A stretch of DNA of 64,000 bases from Alicyclobacillus shizuokensis NBRC 103103 (GTDB lineage Bacteria; Bacillota; Bacilli; Alicyclobacillales; Alicyclobacillaceae), in NCBI RefSeq assembly GCF_001552255.1, contig NZ_BCQV01000013.1:1-64000 (forward strand). The letters are read 5' to 3'. The stretch's first letter is position 1. Every line of letters starts with the position of its first letter. The position numbers were made by a program, and so were the translations under genes. The notes beneath the pieces are model-generated. The model was not told where the DNA came from. It did no database searches and was given only the letters and a program-made list of their open reading frames with translations. Shown in pieces: positions 36,483-45,138 of the stretch.

Positions 36483-37853
36483 ATGCGACCGACAGAGCCG
36501 ACCACGGCGGAGGAATGGCGCAACCATGTACACGCGGTACACGCGCTGGTGCGCGAGCATCAGATTCAGGCCGTCCGCGTGTGCGTGCAGGATCTGGCCA
36601 ACATAGCGCGCGCCCGTTACGTATCGACGCGCCACTTTCTCGAACAGTTGGAGGCTGACCAACTGTCCTTCCCGTCGGCGTTGTTCGGCCTGCCCGCCTC
36701 GTCCCGCCTGGTGTCCGGCCCGGAGGGGACCTCGTTTCCCGCCGGCTTCCCCAGCTGGCCGCTGCGGGCAGACCTGGGCACGTTTTCGGTGCTCCCCTAT
36801 GCACCGGGCGTCGCGCGGGTCATTGCCGACATGTATAACCCCGACGGTCTTCCCCTGCCACATGCCCCGCGCGAGGTGCTCCGCCGCGCGCTCAAACGCC
36901 TGGCGGAACGGGGGTGGCGGCTGTGCGGGTCCTACGAGTACGAGTTTTACCTGCTGCGCCGGACGGACGACGGATGGGAGCCGGCGTGGAGCGGTCTACA
37001 GTGTTTCTCCGAGACCGTACAAGCGCAGCTGGAGCCTGTGCTGCTGGACATCCTGCAGACGCTGCAGGAATTGGGCGCCGGCCCCGAGGTGGCCAACACC
37101 GAGTACGGGTCGGGCCAGTTCGAGGTTTCCAATGCCCCCTTCTGGGATATCGAGATTGCCGACATGGCCTTCTACTACCGTACCAGCATCCGGGAAGTGG
37201 CGGCCAAACACGGCTATCTGGCCACGTTCATGAGCAAGCCTCGAGCCGGCATGAGCGGAAGTGGTGCACATCTGCACCACAGCCTTCACGATGCGAATGG
37301 AACCAACCTGTTTTACGACGAGAAAGCGCCGGACGGGTTGTCCGCCATCTGTCGCTGGTTCATGGCCGGACAACTCGAACACGCTTCCTCCATCGCGGCC
37401 GTGACCTGCGGAACGCTGAACGCATTCAAGCGGCTGCGCGCCCATTCCTTCGCCCCAACCCGTGTTTGTTGGGGATACGAACACCGTGGCGCGATGATCC
37501 GTGTGCCCCGGGCGCGCGGCGAACAGACCCGGTTGGAAAACCGCGTGCCAGGCGCGGACGCCGATCCGTACCTCACCCTCGCCGTCATCCTGGCCGCCGG
37601 CCTGGATGGCATAGATCGAAAGTTGGAGCCGCCCCCGCCCGTGCGGGCGGATCCCTACGAGTCGCCGGATTGGCGGCAGCTCCCCCGCACCTTCGAACAG
37701 GGGCTGCAGGTGCTGCGCACCGATGCATGGCTGCGTGAGGTGTTGGGCGATGCTACCGTAGACATGCTGGTTTCGCTGCGTGAGGCGGACTACGAATCGT
37801 TTCTGGATTCCATCACCGATTGGGAGTGGCAGACGTACCAGGACGTGTTTTGA
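36483..37853 (+). CDS. glutamine synthetase-like gamma-glutamyl ligase
   Basis: 456 residues with the GS catalytic barrel: GSYEYEFYLLRR (metal-binding glutamate), ANTEYGSGQFEVSN, GSGAHLHHSLHD (ammonia/ATP region) and ENRVPGADADPYLTLAVILA (ENR motif). It is more divergent than housekeeping GlnA and lacks a convincing adenylylation loop. Relatives ligate glutamate to amines or polyamines, as in putrescine or ethanolamine degradation. Being first in a sigma-54-dependent operon with a permease and a formamidase-like enzyme, it probably serves nitrogen acquisition from an amine or amide. The start is the ATG at 36483 behind AGGAGG. The exact substrate is unknown. Confidence 0.8.
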   Translation: MRPTEPTTAEEWRNHVHAVHALVREHQIQAVRVCVQDLANIARARYVSTRHFLEQLEADQLSFPSALFGLPASSRLVSGPEGTSFPAGFPSWPLRADLGTFSVLPYAPGVARVIADMYNPDGLPLPHAPREVLRRALKRLAERGWRLCGSYEYEFYLLRRTDDGWEPAWSGLQCFSETVQAQLEPVLLDILQTLQELGAGPEVANTEYGSGQFEVSNAPFWDIEIADMAFYYRTSIREVAAKHGYLATFMSKPRAGMSGSGAHLHHSLHDANGTNLFYDEKAPDGLSAICRWFMAGQLEHASSIAAVTCGTLNAFKRLRAHSFAPTRVCWGYEHRGAMIRVPRARGEQTRLENRVPGADADPYLTLAVILAAGLDGIDRKLEPPPPVRADPYESPDWRQLPRTFEQGLQVLRTDAWLREVLGDATVDMLVSLREADYESFLDSITDWEWQTYQDVF

Positions 37854-37866
37854 AGGGAGGCATCTT

Positions 37867-39246
37867 ATGAACTCGCATCAACAGGGAACGGACGACACGT
37901 TTCCATCTGTGGAACAATACGGATACAAGCAGGAATTAAAGCGGTCCCTGTCGTTTTGGGATTTGGTCGTCTACGGTCTCATCTTCATGGTCCCCATCGC
38001 ACCGATGGGCATTTACGGGCAGGTCGTGCAGACCGCGAACGGGATGGTGGTATTCGCCTACTTCATCGGCCTTGTCGGCATGATTTTTACCGCCTACAGC
38101 TACGCGCGAATGTCGGAAGCGTTCCCCGTCTCCGGATCGGCCTACGCCTATGTGCAGCGGGGTTGGAACCCGTACATCGGCTTTTTTGCCGGCTGGATGA
38201 TCCTGCTCGACTACATCCTGATTCCTTCGCTTTTATACCTGGTCTCCGCATCCTGGCTGGGCGAGCTGGTCCCGGATGTCCCCACCTGGGTCTGGATTGT
38301 CGTGTTTGTCGCCATCAACACCGTCATCAACGTGCTCGGCATCCAGCTCACCAGCCGCGCCAATTGGGTGATCTTGGTCTTCGAGTTGATCACCTTCGCT
38401 TTGTTCTGCATCATGGCGTTCGTGTATGTGGCGAGCGGCCAAGGCCACACCGCCTTCACGGCCGCCCCCCTCCTCAGGCCGCACGCGTTTAGCTGGAGCA
38501 TGGTGGGCGCCGCCACATCCATCGCCGTGCTGAGTTTTCTGGGCTTTGACGGCATCAGCACGCTGTCCGAGGAGACCCGCGGCGGGCGACGCACGGTGGG
38601 CCGCGCCACGGTGACGGCCTTGGTCGTGGTCGCGGTGCTGTTCATGTTGCTGACCTACCTGGCCGCCTCCGCGTATCCCGACTTCAGGCACTTTCCAGAT
38701 CCGGATGTCGCCTTTTACTTTGTCGCCGAACGCGTCGGGGGCACTTGGCTGAAGGTCTTATGCTTGGTGGCGACGGTCATTGCCTGGGGCATCGCCAACG
38801 CGCTGGCTGCCCAAGCCGCTATCTCTCGGCTGCTCTTCAGCATGGGCCGCGACCGCGTGCTGCCGAGCTTTCTCGCGAAAGTCCACCCGCGCTACAAGAC
38901 GCCGTACACGTCGACCTTGCTGGTGGCCGTGGTGTCGATTGCGGTCAGTGTCTCCAGCTCCATCGGCCAGCTCAGCTCACTGGTCAACTTCGGCGCCCTG
39001 ACCACATTCCTGCTGCTCAATCTGACCGTGATGATCTATCATTTCATCAAGCGCCGATCCGGACGTTGGTTCGCCCACCTGGTCATGCCGCTGCTCGGGT
39101 TTGCCGTACTGCTGTACGTGTGGCTCAACTTCGACCGCTTTACGCTGCGCCTCGGCGCCGCCTGGGCCATCGTCGGCGTCATCGTGCTGGCCATCAGCAG
39201 CCGCGGTTTCCGCCGGGCGCCCCAGGCCATGCGGCTGGAAGAGTGA
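37867..39246 (+). CDS. APC-superfamily amino acid/polyamine permease
   Basis: About 459 residues with twelve membrane helices: VYGLIFMVPIAPMGIYGQV, SGSAYAYVQRGWNPYIGFFA, and SFLGFDGISTLSEETRGGRR with the conserved F-D-x-x-x-x-x-x-E substrate-gate motif. It resembles the PuuP/YcjJ-type putrescine and amino acid importers. GGGAGG precedes the ATG 13 bases after the glutamine-synthetase-like gene. Co-transcription with that gene suggests it imports its substrate. Confidence 0.88.
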   Translation: MNSHQQGTDDTFPSVEQYGYKQELKRSLSFWDLVVYGLIFMVPIAPMGIYGQVVQTANGMVVFAYFIGLVGMIFTAYSYARMSEAFPVSGSAYAYVQRGWNPYIGFFAGWMILLDYILIPSLLYLVSASWLGELVPDVPTWVWIVVFVAINTVINVLGIQLTSRANWVILVFELITFALFCIMAFVYVASGQGHTAFTAAPLLRPHAFSWSMVGAATSIAVLSFLGFDGISTLSEETRGGRRTVGRATVTALVVVAVLFMLLTYLAASAYPDFRHFPDPDVAFYFVAERVGGTWLKVLCLVATVIAWGIANALAAQAAISRLLFSMGRDRVLPSFLAKVHPRYKTPYTSTLLVAVVSIAVSVSSSIGQLSSLVNFGALTTFLLLNLTVMIYHFIKRRSGRWFAHLVMPLLGFAVLLYVWLNFDRFTLRLGAAWAIVGVIVLAISSRGFRRAPQAMRLEE

Positions 39247-39325
39247 ACCTTTTCCTCTCTTCGCCCGTGCCGGGTGTGCCCGGCGCGGCGCAGGATACAC
39301 CCGACCATGCGGAGGAGGATGCCCT

Positions 39326-40231
39326 GTGACAACCCGCTTGTCCAACGCACACCTGATTTACGCCATGGCTCCAGACAACCCGCCGGTGTTGCGGGTGGCG
39401 AATGGGGCGATTGTGGAAATCGCGACCTGTGACTGCTTCGAGAACCAGATCACCGACGAACACCAGGATTTCGGGACCCTCGACTGGGAGCGCATCAATC
39501 CCGCCACCGGTCCCATTTACGTGGAGGGAGCCGAGCCGGGCGACCTGTTGGTGGTGCACATCCAGGATATTCGCCTCGCGGAGCGCGGCGTGATGACCAC
39601 CGGCCCCGACCTGGGGGTGTTTGGCGACGAACTCCATTCCAACGTCATCCGCATGATCCCCATCCGCGACGGAAAGGCCGTCTTCTCCGACCGCGTGCAG
39701 CTGCCCCTGCGCCCGATGATTGGCGTCATTGGCACAGCCCCCGCCGAAGGCCGGGTGGCCTGCGGGACACCGGGAGAGCACGGCGGCAACATGGATTGCA
39801 CCCGCATCACCACGGGTGCCCGTCTGATTCTCCCGGTCAACGTTCCCGGCGCCCTGTTGGCGCTGGGCGACCTGCACGCCGCGATGGGCGACGGCGAGGT
39901 GGCCGTATGCGGCGTCGAGATTGCGGGAACGGTGCAGGTTAAGCTGCATGTGCTCAAGGAACGTCCATGGCCGGTACCGATGCTCGTCGACGATGAGGCC
40001 GTGATGACGATTGCGTCGGCCGAGCTGCTCGACGATGCGGCGACGCTGGCGGCCAAGCGCATGGTACACTGGCTGGAGCAGGAATTGGGCCTGGAGCGGG
40101 CGGAGGCCGCGCTCCTGCTCAGCGCGGCCGGACAACTGCGCATCTGCCAGGTGGTGGACCCGCGCAAGACGGTGCGCATGGAAGTCCCCCGCAGCGTGCT
40201 CCAACCGCTCGGATTCATGTTCCCGTACTGA
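39326..40231 (+). CDS. acetamidase/formamidase family protein
   Basis: 301 residues. The FmdA_AmdA pattern is clear: DCFENQITDEH, NPATGPIYVEGAEPGDLLVV, the metal-ligand region GEHGGNMDCTRI and LGDLHAAMGDGEVAVCGVE. Members hydrolyse short amides to ammonia and an acid. GGAGGAGG precedes the GTG at 39326. As the third gene of the sigma-54 operon it probably releases ammonium from an amide formed or imported by its neighbours. Confidence 0.88.
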   Translation: MTTRLSNAHLIYAMAPDNPPVLRVANGAIVEIATCDCFENQITDEHQDFGTLDWERINPATGPIYVEGAEPGDLLVVHIQDIRLAERGVMTTGPDLGVFGDELHSNVIRMIPIRDGKAVFSDRVQLPLRPMIGVIGTAPAEGRVACGTPGEHGGNMDCTRITTGARLILPVNVPGALLALGDLHAAMGDGEVAVCGVEIAGTVQVKLHVLKERPWPVPMLVDDEAVMTIASAELLDDAATLAAKRMVHWLEQELGLERAEAALLLSAAGQLRICQVVDPRKTVRMEVPRSVLQPLGFMFPY

Positions 40232-40240
40232 GCGCGGGGT

Positions 40241-41230
40241 CTATGGATTCAACCACCCGCCTACCCCCAAGCGGGCGATGTCGTCCTCAGTGATGCGCAT
40301 GCCAGCGAGCACCCGCGGCAGGAGCACGTCGAATCCCGTCTTCGCGTCGTGGATGACCGCACCGGGCAGGCCGAAGATGGCGGTCTGCCCGCGATACGCC
40401 AGCATTGTCATGGAACCGGGCAGGAGCGGCATGCCGTAGCGGATGACCGTGTCCGCCGCCCGGCGGATGGCGCCGGGGGAGCGGTCGTCCGGATCGACCG
40501 ACATGCCGCCGGTCACACAGACGATGCTGGCGCCGTGTTGGCATGCCTCGACAATGGCCGTCACAATCGCCTCCACCTCGTCGCCGGGAAACACCTGGCT
40601 TATCACCTCGACGCCAAAGCGGGCAAACTTCTCGCGCAAAACCGGCCCCGACCTGTCGGCGACACGGCCGCTTTGAATCTCGGTGCCGGTGGTGACGATG
40701 GCCGCCCGGTGTGGCTGGTACGGGAGTACGTCGATGACCCCTCTGTCACCGGCGCCCGCTGCCAGCGCCTCCACCCGCTCCACTTTTGCCCGCTCCACCA
40801 GCAGCGGGATGGGCCGCACCGCGCCAATCGACGCCCCTTCGGCGACGTCGACAAGGGGCGTGCGGGTGATGACCGCGATGTCGGGAATGCGGTTCATCTC
40901 GGTGACCGTCTTCACGTCCACCCACAACAGGCCGTGCGCCGCCGCGTACAGGATCACTTTGCCCTCGTGCACCTCGCTCAACCGCACCCCGGGACCCGCC
41001 ACCGCCTTCGCCATGCGCAGAGCCCCCTCGTTTTCGTGCAGTTCATCTTCATCTGGCTCCAGCACATAAATGTGGCGCTTGCCCATGTCCAGCAGCCGGG
41101 GGATGTCCTCCTCGCGGATGACGTGCCCCAGCTTGAACGCGACGCCCTTGAACTGACCGGGGATAATCTGCGTCAGGTCGTGCGCCAGCACCATGCCGAC
41201 GGCCTGCTCCACCGGTACCTCCCGCTTCAT
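40241..41230 (-). CDS. molybdopterin-binding protein (MoeA/MogA-like fold)
   Basis: About 329 residues. An N-terminal SAF-like part (VPVEQAVGMVLAHDLTQIIP, then GHVIREEDIPRLLDMGKRHI) is followed by the MoCF-biosynthesis fold: IVTTGTEIQSGRVADRSGPV, FPGDEVEAIVTAIVEA, and CVTGGMSVDPDDRSPGAI. This is the molybdopterin-binding signature, but the protein is shorter than MoeA. It probably acts in cofactor handling. The ATG at 41230 overlaps the mobA-like stop (ATGA). A much longer frame to 41992 runs through mobA and is rejected. Confidence 0.82.
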   Translation of the reverse strand: MKREVPVEQAVGMVLAHDLTQIIPGQFKGVAFKLGHVIREEDIPRLLDMGKRHIYVLEPDEDELHENEGALRMAKAVAGPGVRLSEVHEGKVILYAAAHGLLWVDVKTVTEMNRIPDIAVITRTPLVDVAEGASIGAVRPIPLLVERAKVERVEALAAGAGDRGVIDVLPYQPHRAAIVTTGTEIQSGRVADRSGPVLREKFARFGVEVISQVFPGDEVEAIVTAIVEACQHGASIVCVTGGMSVDPDDRSPGAIRRAADTVIRYGMPLLPGSMTMLAYRGQTAIFGLPGAVIHDAKTGFDVLLPRVLAGMRITEDDIARLGVGGWLNP

Positions 41231-41979
41231 GTCGCCCCACCTCCATGCATCCTCGTGTACTCGCGCCAAGCTGCCAGATCTGCCAGGGTGTGCAGCGGCC
41301 GCGTCCACCAAGACGGCCAGCCTTGCGCATCCGCGTCCACGCCGGCCAGACGCAAACCGTTCAACGCCCGCATCAGCCGCGTCTCGCCGCTCGCCACTGC
41401 CGCCCGCCAAATCCGGCCCGCGGCCGCACTGTAGCACCCGATGAGCGGCTGCCAGCGCCCGTCCCGCATCACCAGCACCGCATCGCACGCACGCTGCTCC
41501 GACAACACCTGGTAACGCTGCCATAGAACCTCCAACACGCGTGGCACCAAGCCCGGCAGGTCCCCCGCCAAGAGGAACACCGGATGCTCGGCCGCCAACG
41601 GTCCGCCTCCGTAGAGTGCGGCACCGCAGGGTCCGGTGGCGGCTGCGGGACGGACGCCGCCCGCCCGTTCGGCCCCTGGGCCTTCTCCTTCCAGCTGCGG
41701 CCACACAGCCGCCAGGGCGGCGAGCGGTCCTTGGTGCGGGCGCGCATCCAGGTGCACGCGAACATCGGCCATCCCCGCCAAACGCGCCTGGCGGATGACA
41801 GCCTGCACGTCCGCCCCAGGCGCCGCCAGCACCGCCGCCTCGCGCGCCACCGGGCGCACCGCCGCCAACACCGCCCCGAGAACCGTGAGCTGACTTCCCG
41901 GCCGCCAGGGCAGCGCCAGTTTGTCCACGCCCATCCGGCGGCTGCCTCCGCCCGCTAAGATGAGCGCGCGCGGCTGCAT
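41227..41979 (-). CDS. MobA-like nucleotidyltransferase
   Basis: About 250 residues: ALILAGGGSRRMGVDKLALP is the nucleotide-binding signature of MobA/MocA-type NTP transferases, followed by FLLAGDLPGLVP with the metal-binding aspartate. It attaches GMP or CMP to molybdopterin. The C-terminal half (CDAVLVMRDGRWQPLIGCYS) matches the family. It lies between fthC and the molybdopterin-binding protein with overlaps on both sides. Confidence 0.8.
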   Translation of the reverse strand: MQPRALILAGGGSRRMGVDKLALPWRPGSQLTVLGAVLAAVRPVAREAAVLAAPGADVQAVIRQARLAGMADVRVHLDARPHQGPLAALAAVWPQLEGEGPGAERAGGVRPAAATGPCGAALYGGGPLAAEHPVFLLAGDLPGLVPRVLEVLWQRYQVLSEQRACDAVLVMRDGRWQPLIGCYSAAAGRIWRAAVASGETRLMRALNGLRLAGVDADAQGWPSWWTRPLHTLADLAAWREYTRMHGGGAT

Positions 41980-42581
41980 CCCACAACCCCATCCTCCGTG
42001 ATGAGGATATCGACAGGCTGGTCGAACGGATCGACCGGCCAGGCGGCCGACGCCGTCACCTGAACGGAAAACGCCACACCGACGCGCAGCGCCCGCACGC
42101 CCGGCTGGGCCAAGTAGGTGTCGTAATAGCCGCCGCCGTAGCCCAGGCGATAGCCCGATTGGGTGTAGGCCACGGCGGGGATGACCAGGATCGACAGCTG
42201 CGCCGGCGGCACCACCGGCGCGTCCGCTGGTGGTTCCAAAATATGAAACGCCCCGGGCGTGAGCTCCCACTCGTCGGCCACGCGATGAAACGCCATTTGG
42301 CGGGGCCCCTCCACGCGCGGGTACGCGACGAGACCGCCCAGTGCGCGCCAGGCTGCCGCCGCGGGAGCCACCTCCGGCTCCCCGCGAATGGCGGCGAAAA
42401 GGCCGGCTGTGCCCACGTCCTGGCGAGTGGACCACGCCTGTGCCATCACGCCTGCCAAATACTCCTGAATGGCGTGTTCCGCGCGGGCCCGCTCGTCCAC
42501 GGGCAGGGTCCGCCGCAATTGCAGAAAGTGCCGCCGGGCCGCCGCCTTATCCGACTGCATGGGAGTTCGCGCCGCCTGCAT
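41955..42581 (-). CDS. fthC: 5-formyltetrahydrofolate cyclo-ligase
   Basis: 208 residues. It converts 5-formyl-THF to 5,10-methenyl-THF with ATP. The family motif SGYRLGYGGGYYDTYLA and the N-terminal R-R-x-F-L-Q-L-R-R region are present; PYPRVEG-like (AYPRVEGPRQMAF) lies in the middle. The ATG at 42602 does not fit; 42581 or 42560 are equally plausible starts. It heads a leftward set with mobA and the molybdopterin-binding gene. Confidence 0.9.
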   Translation of the reverse strand: MQAARTPMQSDKAAARRHFLQLRRTLPVDERARAEHAIQEYLAGVMAQAWSTRQDVGTAGLFAAIRGEPEVAPAAAAWRALGGLVAYPRVEGPRQMAFHRVADEWELTPGAFHILEPPADAPVVPPAQLSILVIPAVAYTQSGYRLGYGGGYYDTYLAQPGVRALRVGVAFSVQVTASAAWPVDPFDQPVDILITEDGVVGCSRARSS

Positions 42582-42731
42582 CCCTGTTCACCCCGCAAAG
42601 CTTGTGCATCCATTGTACCGCAAACCGGCTTCGCCTTGTCCGGCCGCACGAAAACTGGTTAAGTAGAGGAGAACGCCGGTCGCGTGCCCGCGTTGCGGCG
42701 CGCCGGCGAGACCAAAGGTGGGAACGCAACG

Positions 42732-44783
42732 ATGATTGTCCTGCAGGCGAATCAAATCGAAAAACAATACGACGGACACCCTGTGCTGCGGGGAGCCAAT
42801 CTCGTCCTGCAAGAGCGGGACAGGGCAGCTGTGATTGGCAAGAACGGCGCCGGCAAGACCACCTTGCTGCGCATTCTCGTCGGCCTGGAGCCGTGCGACG
42901 CCGGCAGCGTCAGCCTCGGCCGCGGGGTCTCCATCGGTTATGTAGCGCAATATGTGGAGGCGGACGGCAAACAGACGGTGTTTGACTTCGTCGCCGGCGC
43001 CTTTGCCAGGCTACGGCGAATGGAGGCCGAGATGCGGGCGGCGGAAGCGCAAATGGCCGATCCGTCCGTCTACGCGGACCCGCTGCGCCTGGAGGCTGTC
43101 AGCCAGCGCTACGCGCGCCTGCAACAGGAGTTTGAGGAGGCGGGCGGGTACGCGGTCGAGGCGCGGGTGCGCCGGGTGCTGGACGGCCTGGCGTTTCCCG
43201 CCGCGATGCACGGCCAGAGCGTGCAGAGCCTGAGCGGCGGACAGAAGACGAGGCTGTCGCTGGCGCGCCTGTTGGCGATGGAGCCGGACATCCTTGTGCT
43301 CGACGAGCCGACCAACTACCTCGATACGGAGCGCTTGTCCTGGCTCGAATCGTACCTGACCGGGTACCCCGGCGCAGTGCTGGTGGTCTCGCATGATCGC
43401 TACTTTCTGGACCAGGTGGCCACTGTCACGTATGAACTGGCGGACGGTCGCACAACACGGTACGAAGGAAACTACTCCCGCTACATGGAGCAGCGGGCGG
43501 ACAGGATGGAGCAGGCGCAGAAGCGATACGAGGCCCAGCAGCAAGAGATTGCCCGCATGGAGACGTTCATCCAGAAGAACATCGCCCGTGCGTCCACGAC
43601 CAGACGGGCGCAGAGCCGACGCAAGCTTCTGGAGCGGATGGAGCGGTTGGAACCGCCGCGAGCCGACGACAGGCGGATGGGGCTGCGGTTTTCGGCGGCC
43701 CGCGCCAGTGGGCGCGATGTGCTGAGATTGGAGGACGTGGCGGTGGGATTCCCGCATCGGCCGCTGGCAGGGCCCATCAACCTGCACCTGCTGCGCGGAC
43801 AGCGCCTGGCCATCGTGGGGCCCAACGGGATCGGCAAGTCGACGCTGCTGAAAACCCTGGTCGGGCAAGTTCGGCCGCTGGCGGGCCACATCCACTGGGG
43901 ACAACATACCCACATCGGGTACTACGACCAGGAGCAGGAGGACCTGGACGAGAGCAAGACCGTCTTGGCGCACATTCACGACGAGTTTCCAAGCCTTGAC
44001 CTGACCAGCGTACGCACGGCGTTGGGGCGGTTTCTGTTTCGCGGCGAGGACGTCCAGCGGCCGGTCGCCGGACTCAGCGGCGGTGAGCGCAGCCGGCTTG
44101 CCCTGTGCCGGTTGATGCTGCGTCGGCCCAACGTGCTGCTGTTGGATGAACCGACCAACCACCTCGACCTGGACAGCCGGGAAGCCCTCGAGGATGCCTT
44201 GGCTGACTATGACGGCACGATTCTCTTCGTTTCGCACGACCGCTACTTCATCGACGGTCTCGCCACCCACGTCCTGCACATGGACGCCGATGGGGTGCGG
44301 TTATACCTGGGCAATTACAGCGAGTATATGCACAAGAGGGACGAGGAGCAAAGGTGGGCGGCGGAGCCTGTAGCGACACCCGCTGCGACGCCCGCCGCAA
44401 AGACGTCCGGGCCCGGCGCGAGGAGGGATAGCACGGACCGATTGGCCCCCACGCAGGCGGCGGGCGGAGATCCGGAAACAGCCGCCGAGGCATCGGGGCC
44501 AGCGGCCACTGCGCCGGGTCCTGTGCGGGTGCGCTCGGCCGACCTGCGCAAACTGCGGACCCGCGTATCGGAATTGGAACAGCAGATAACGACCATTGAG
44601 GAGCGAATGCAAACCGTGAACGAAGACCTGGTGCGAGCCGCGCAGGACCAAGACTACGAAACCGGGCAACGACTGCAGGCCGAACATGAGCAGCTGCAGG
44701 ACCAGCACCAGCAGCTGCTGGCCGACTGGGAACAGGCCGCGGGTGAGTTGGAGGCGCTGGAGCAACAGGCGCAGCAGCCCTGA
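42732..44783 (+). CDS. ABC-F family ATPase (YdiF-like)
   Basis: About 683 residues with two ABC domains and no membrane helices. Walker A is GKNGAGKTTLLRIL and GPNGIGKSTLLKTL, the signatures are SLSGGQKTRLSLARLL and LSGGERSRLALCRL, and Walker B is ILVLDEPTNYLDTE and VLLLDEPTNHLDLD. The C-terminus is a long charged coiled coil (LRKLRTRVSELEQQITTIEE), typical of the YdiF/Uup group acting on ribosomes. An Ala/Pro-rich linker (about residues 540-590) precedes it. It is convergent with tsaD, the same arrangement as ydiF and gcp in B. subtilis. Confidence 0.93.
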   Translation: MIVLQANQIEKQYDGHPVLRGANLVLQERDRAAVIGKNGAGKTTLLRILVGLEPCDAGSVSLGRGVSIGYVAQYVEADGKQTVFDFVAGAFARLRRMEAEMRAAEAQMADPSVYADPLRLEAVSQRYARLQQEFEEAGGYAVEARVRRVLDGLAFPAAMHGQSVQSLSGGQKTRLSLARLLAMEPDILVLDEPTNYLDTERLSWLESYLTGYPGAVLVVSHDRYFLDQVATVTYELADGRTTRYEGNYSRYMEQRADRMEQAQKRYEAQQQEIARMETFIQKNIARASTTRRAQSRRKLLERMERLEPPRADDRRMGLRFSAARASGRDVLRLEDVAVGFPHRPLAGPINLHLLRGQRLAIVGPNGIGKSTLLKTLVGQVRPLAGHIHWGQHTHIGYYDQEQEDLDESKTVLAHIHDEFPSLDLTSVRTALGRFLFRGEDVQRPVAGLSGGERSRLALCRLMLRRPNVLLLDEPTNHLDLDSREALEDALADYDGTILFVSHDRYFIDGLATHVLHMDADGVRLYLGNYSEYMHKRDEEQRWAAEPVATPAATPAAKTSGPGARRDSTDRLAPTQAAGGDPETAAEASGPAATAPGPVRVRSADLRKLRTRVSELEQQITTIEERMQTVNEDLVRAAQDQDYETGQRLQAEHEQLQDQHQQLLADWEQAAGELEALEQQAQQP

Positions 44784-44880
44784 CCGGAGCACTCCGGCGG
44801 CGGTGTAGAGTGGCGGCGCGAATCTTGGCTACTCGGACACTCCGCCCACTTGGCGGCTCCGGCCCATCGGCCCCCGGCCC

Positions 44881-45022
44881 TGTGGAAAACCGTTATCCAC
44901 CGATTTATCCACAATATCCACACGGTTATCCACAGGCCGAGAGCCCACCCCGGTTGACCTGAGCCCAGTTGTGCACACCGTCCACAGGGATGCCCATCCA
45001 CAGTATGCACAGGTTATCCACA
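44881..45022. other. DnaA-box cluster between the ABC-F gene and tsaD
   Basis: Three perfect TTATCCACA boxes (44905-44913, 44926-44934, 45014-45022) plus near matches: TTATCCACC 44893, ATATCCACA 44914, TTTTCCACA on the minus strand at 44881-44889, CCATCCACA 44994 and GTATGCACA 45003. Outside oriC such clusters titrate or load DnaA and tune initiation. I recall a described B. subtilis cluster at the equivalent gcp locus. No dnaA or dnaN gene is here, so this is not oriC. Confidence 0.75.
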
Positions 45023-45138
45023 GGGCTGTCCCCAGCTTCCCCCCAGGCCGTACCCGAGCCGGACATCCCCGTCTTCCGGCCAGAGCCAGCGTGGGCGGTC
45101 GACCCTCACGCGCGCTCCACCCGGCCGCTGCGCAGCGT

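Noticed and set aside
40241-41992. A 583-residue version of the molybdopterin-binding protein
   Set aside because: The extra N-terminal 254 residues are low-complexity out-of-frame translation of mobA; the family start at 41230 has a ribosome site.
44881-45022. Chromosomal origin oriC
   Set aside because: No dnaA, dnaN, recF or gyrB nearby and no evident AT-rich unwinding element.
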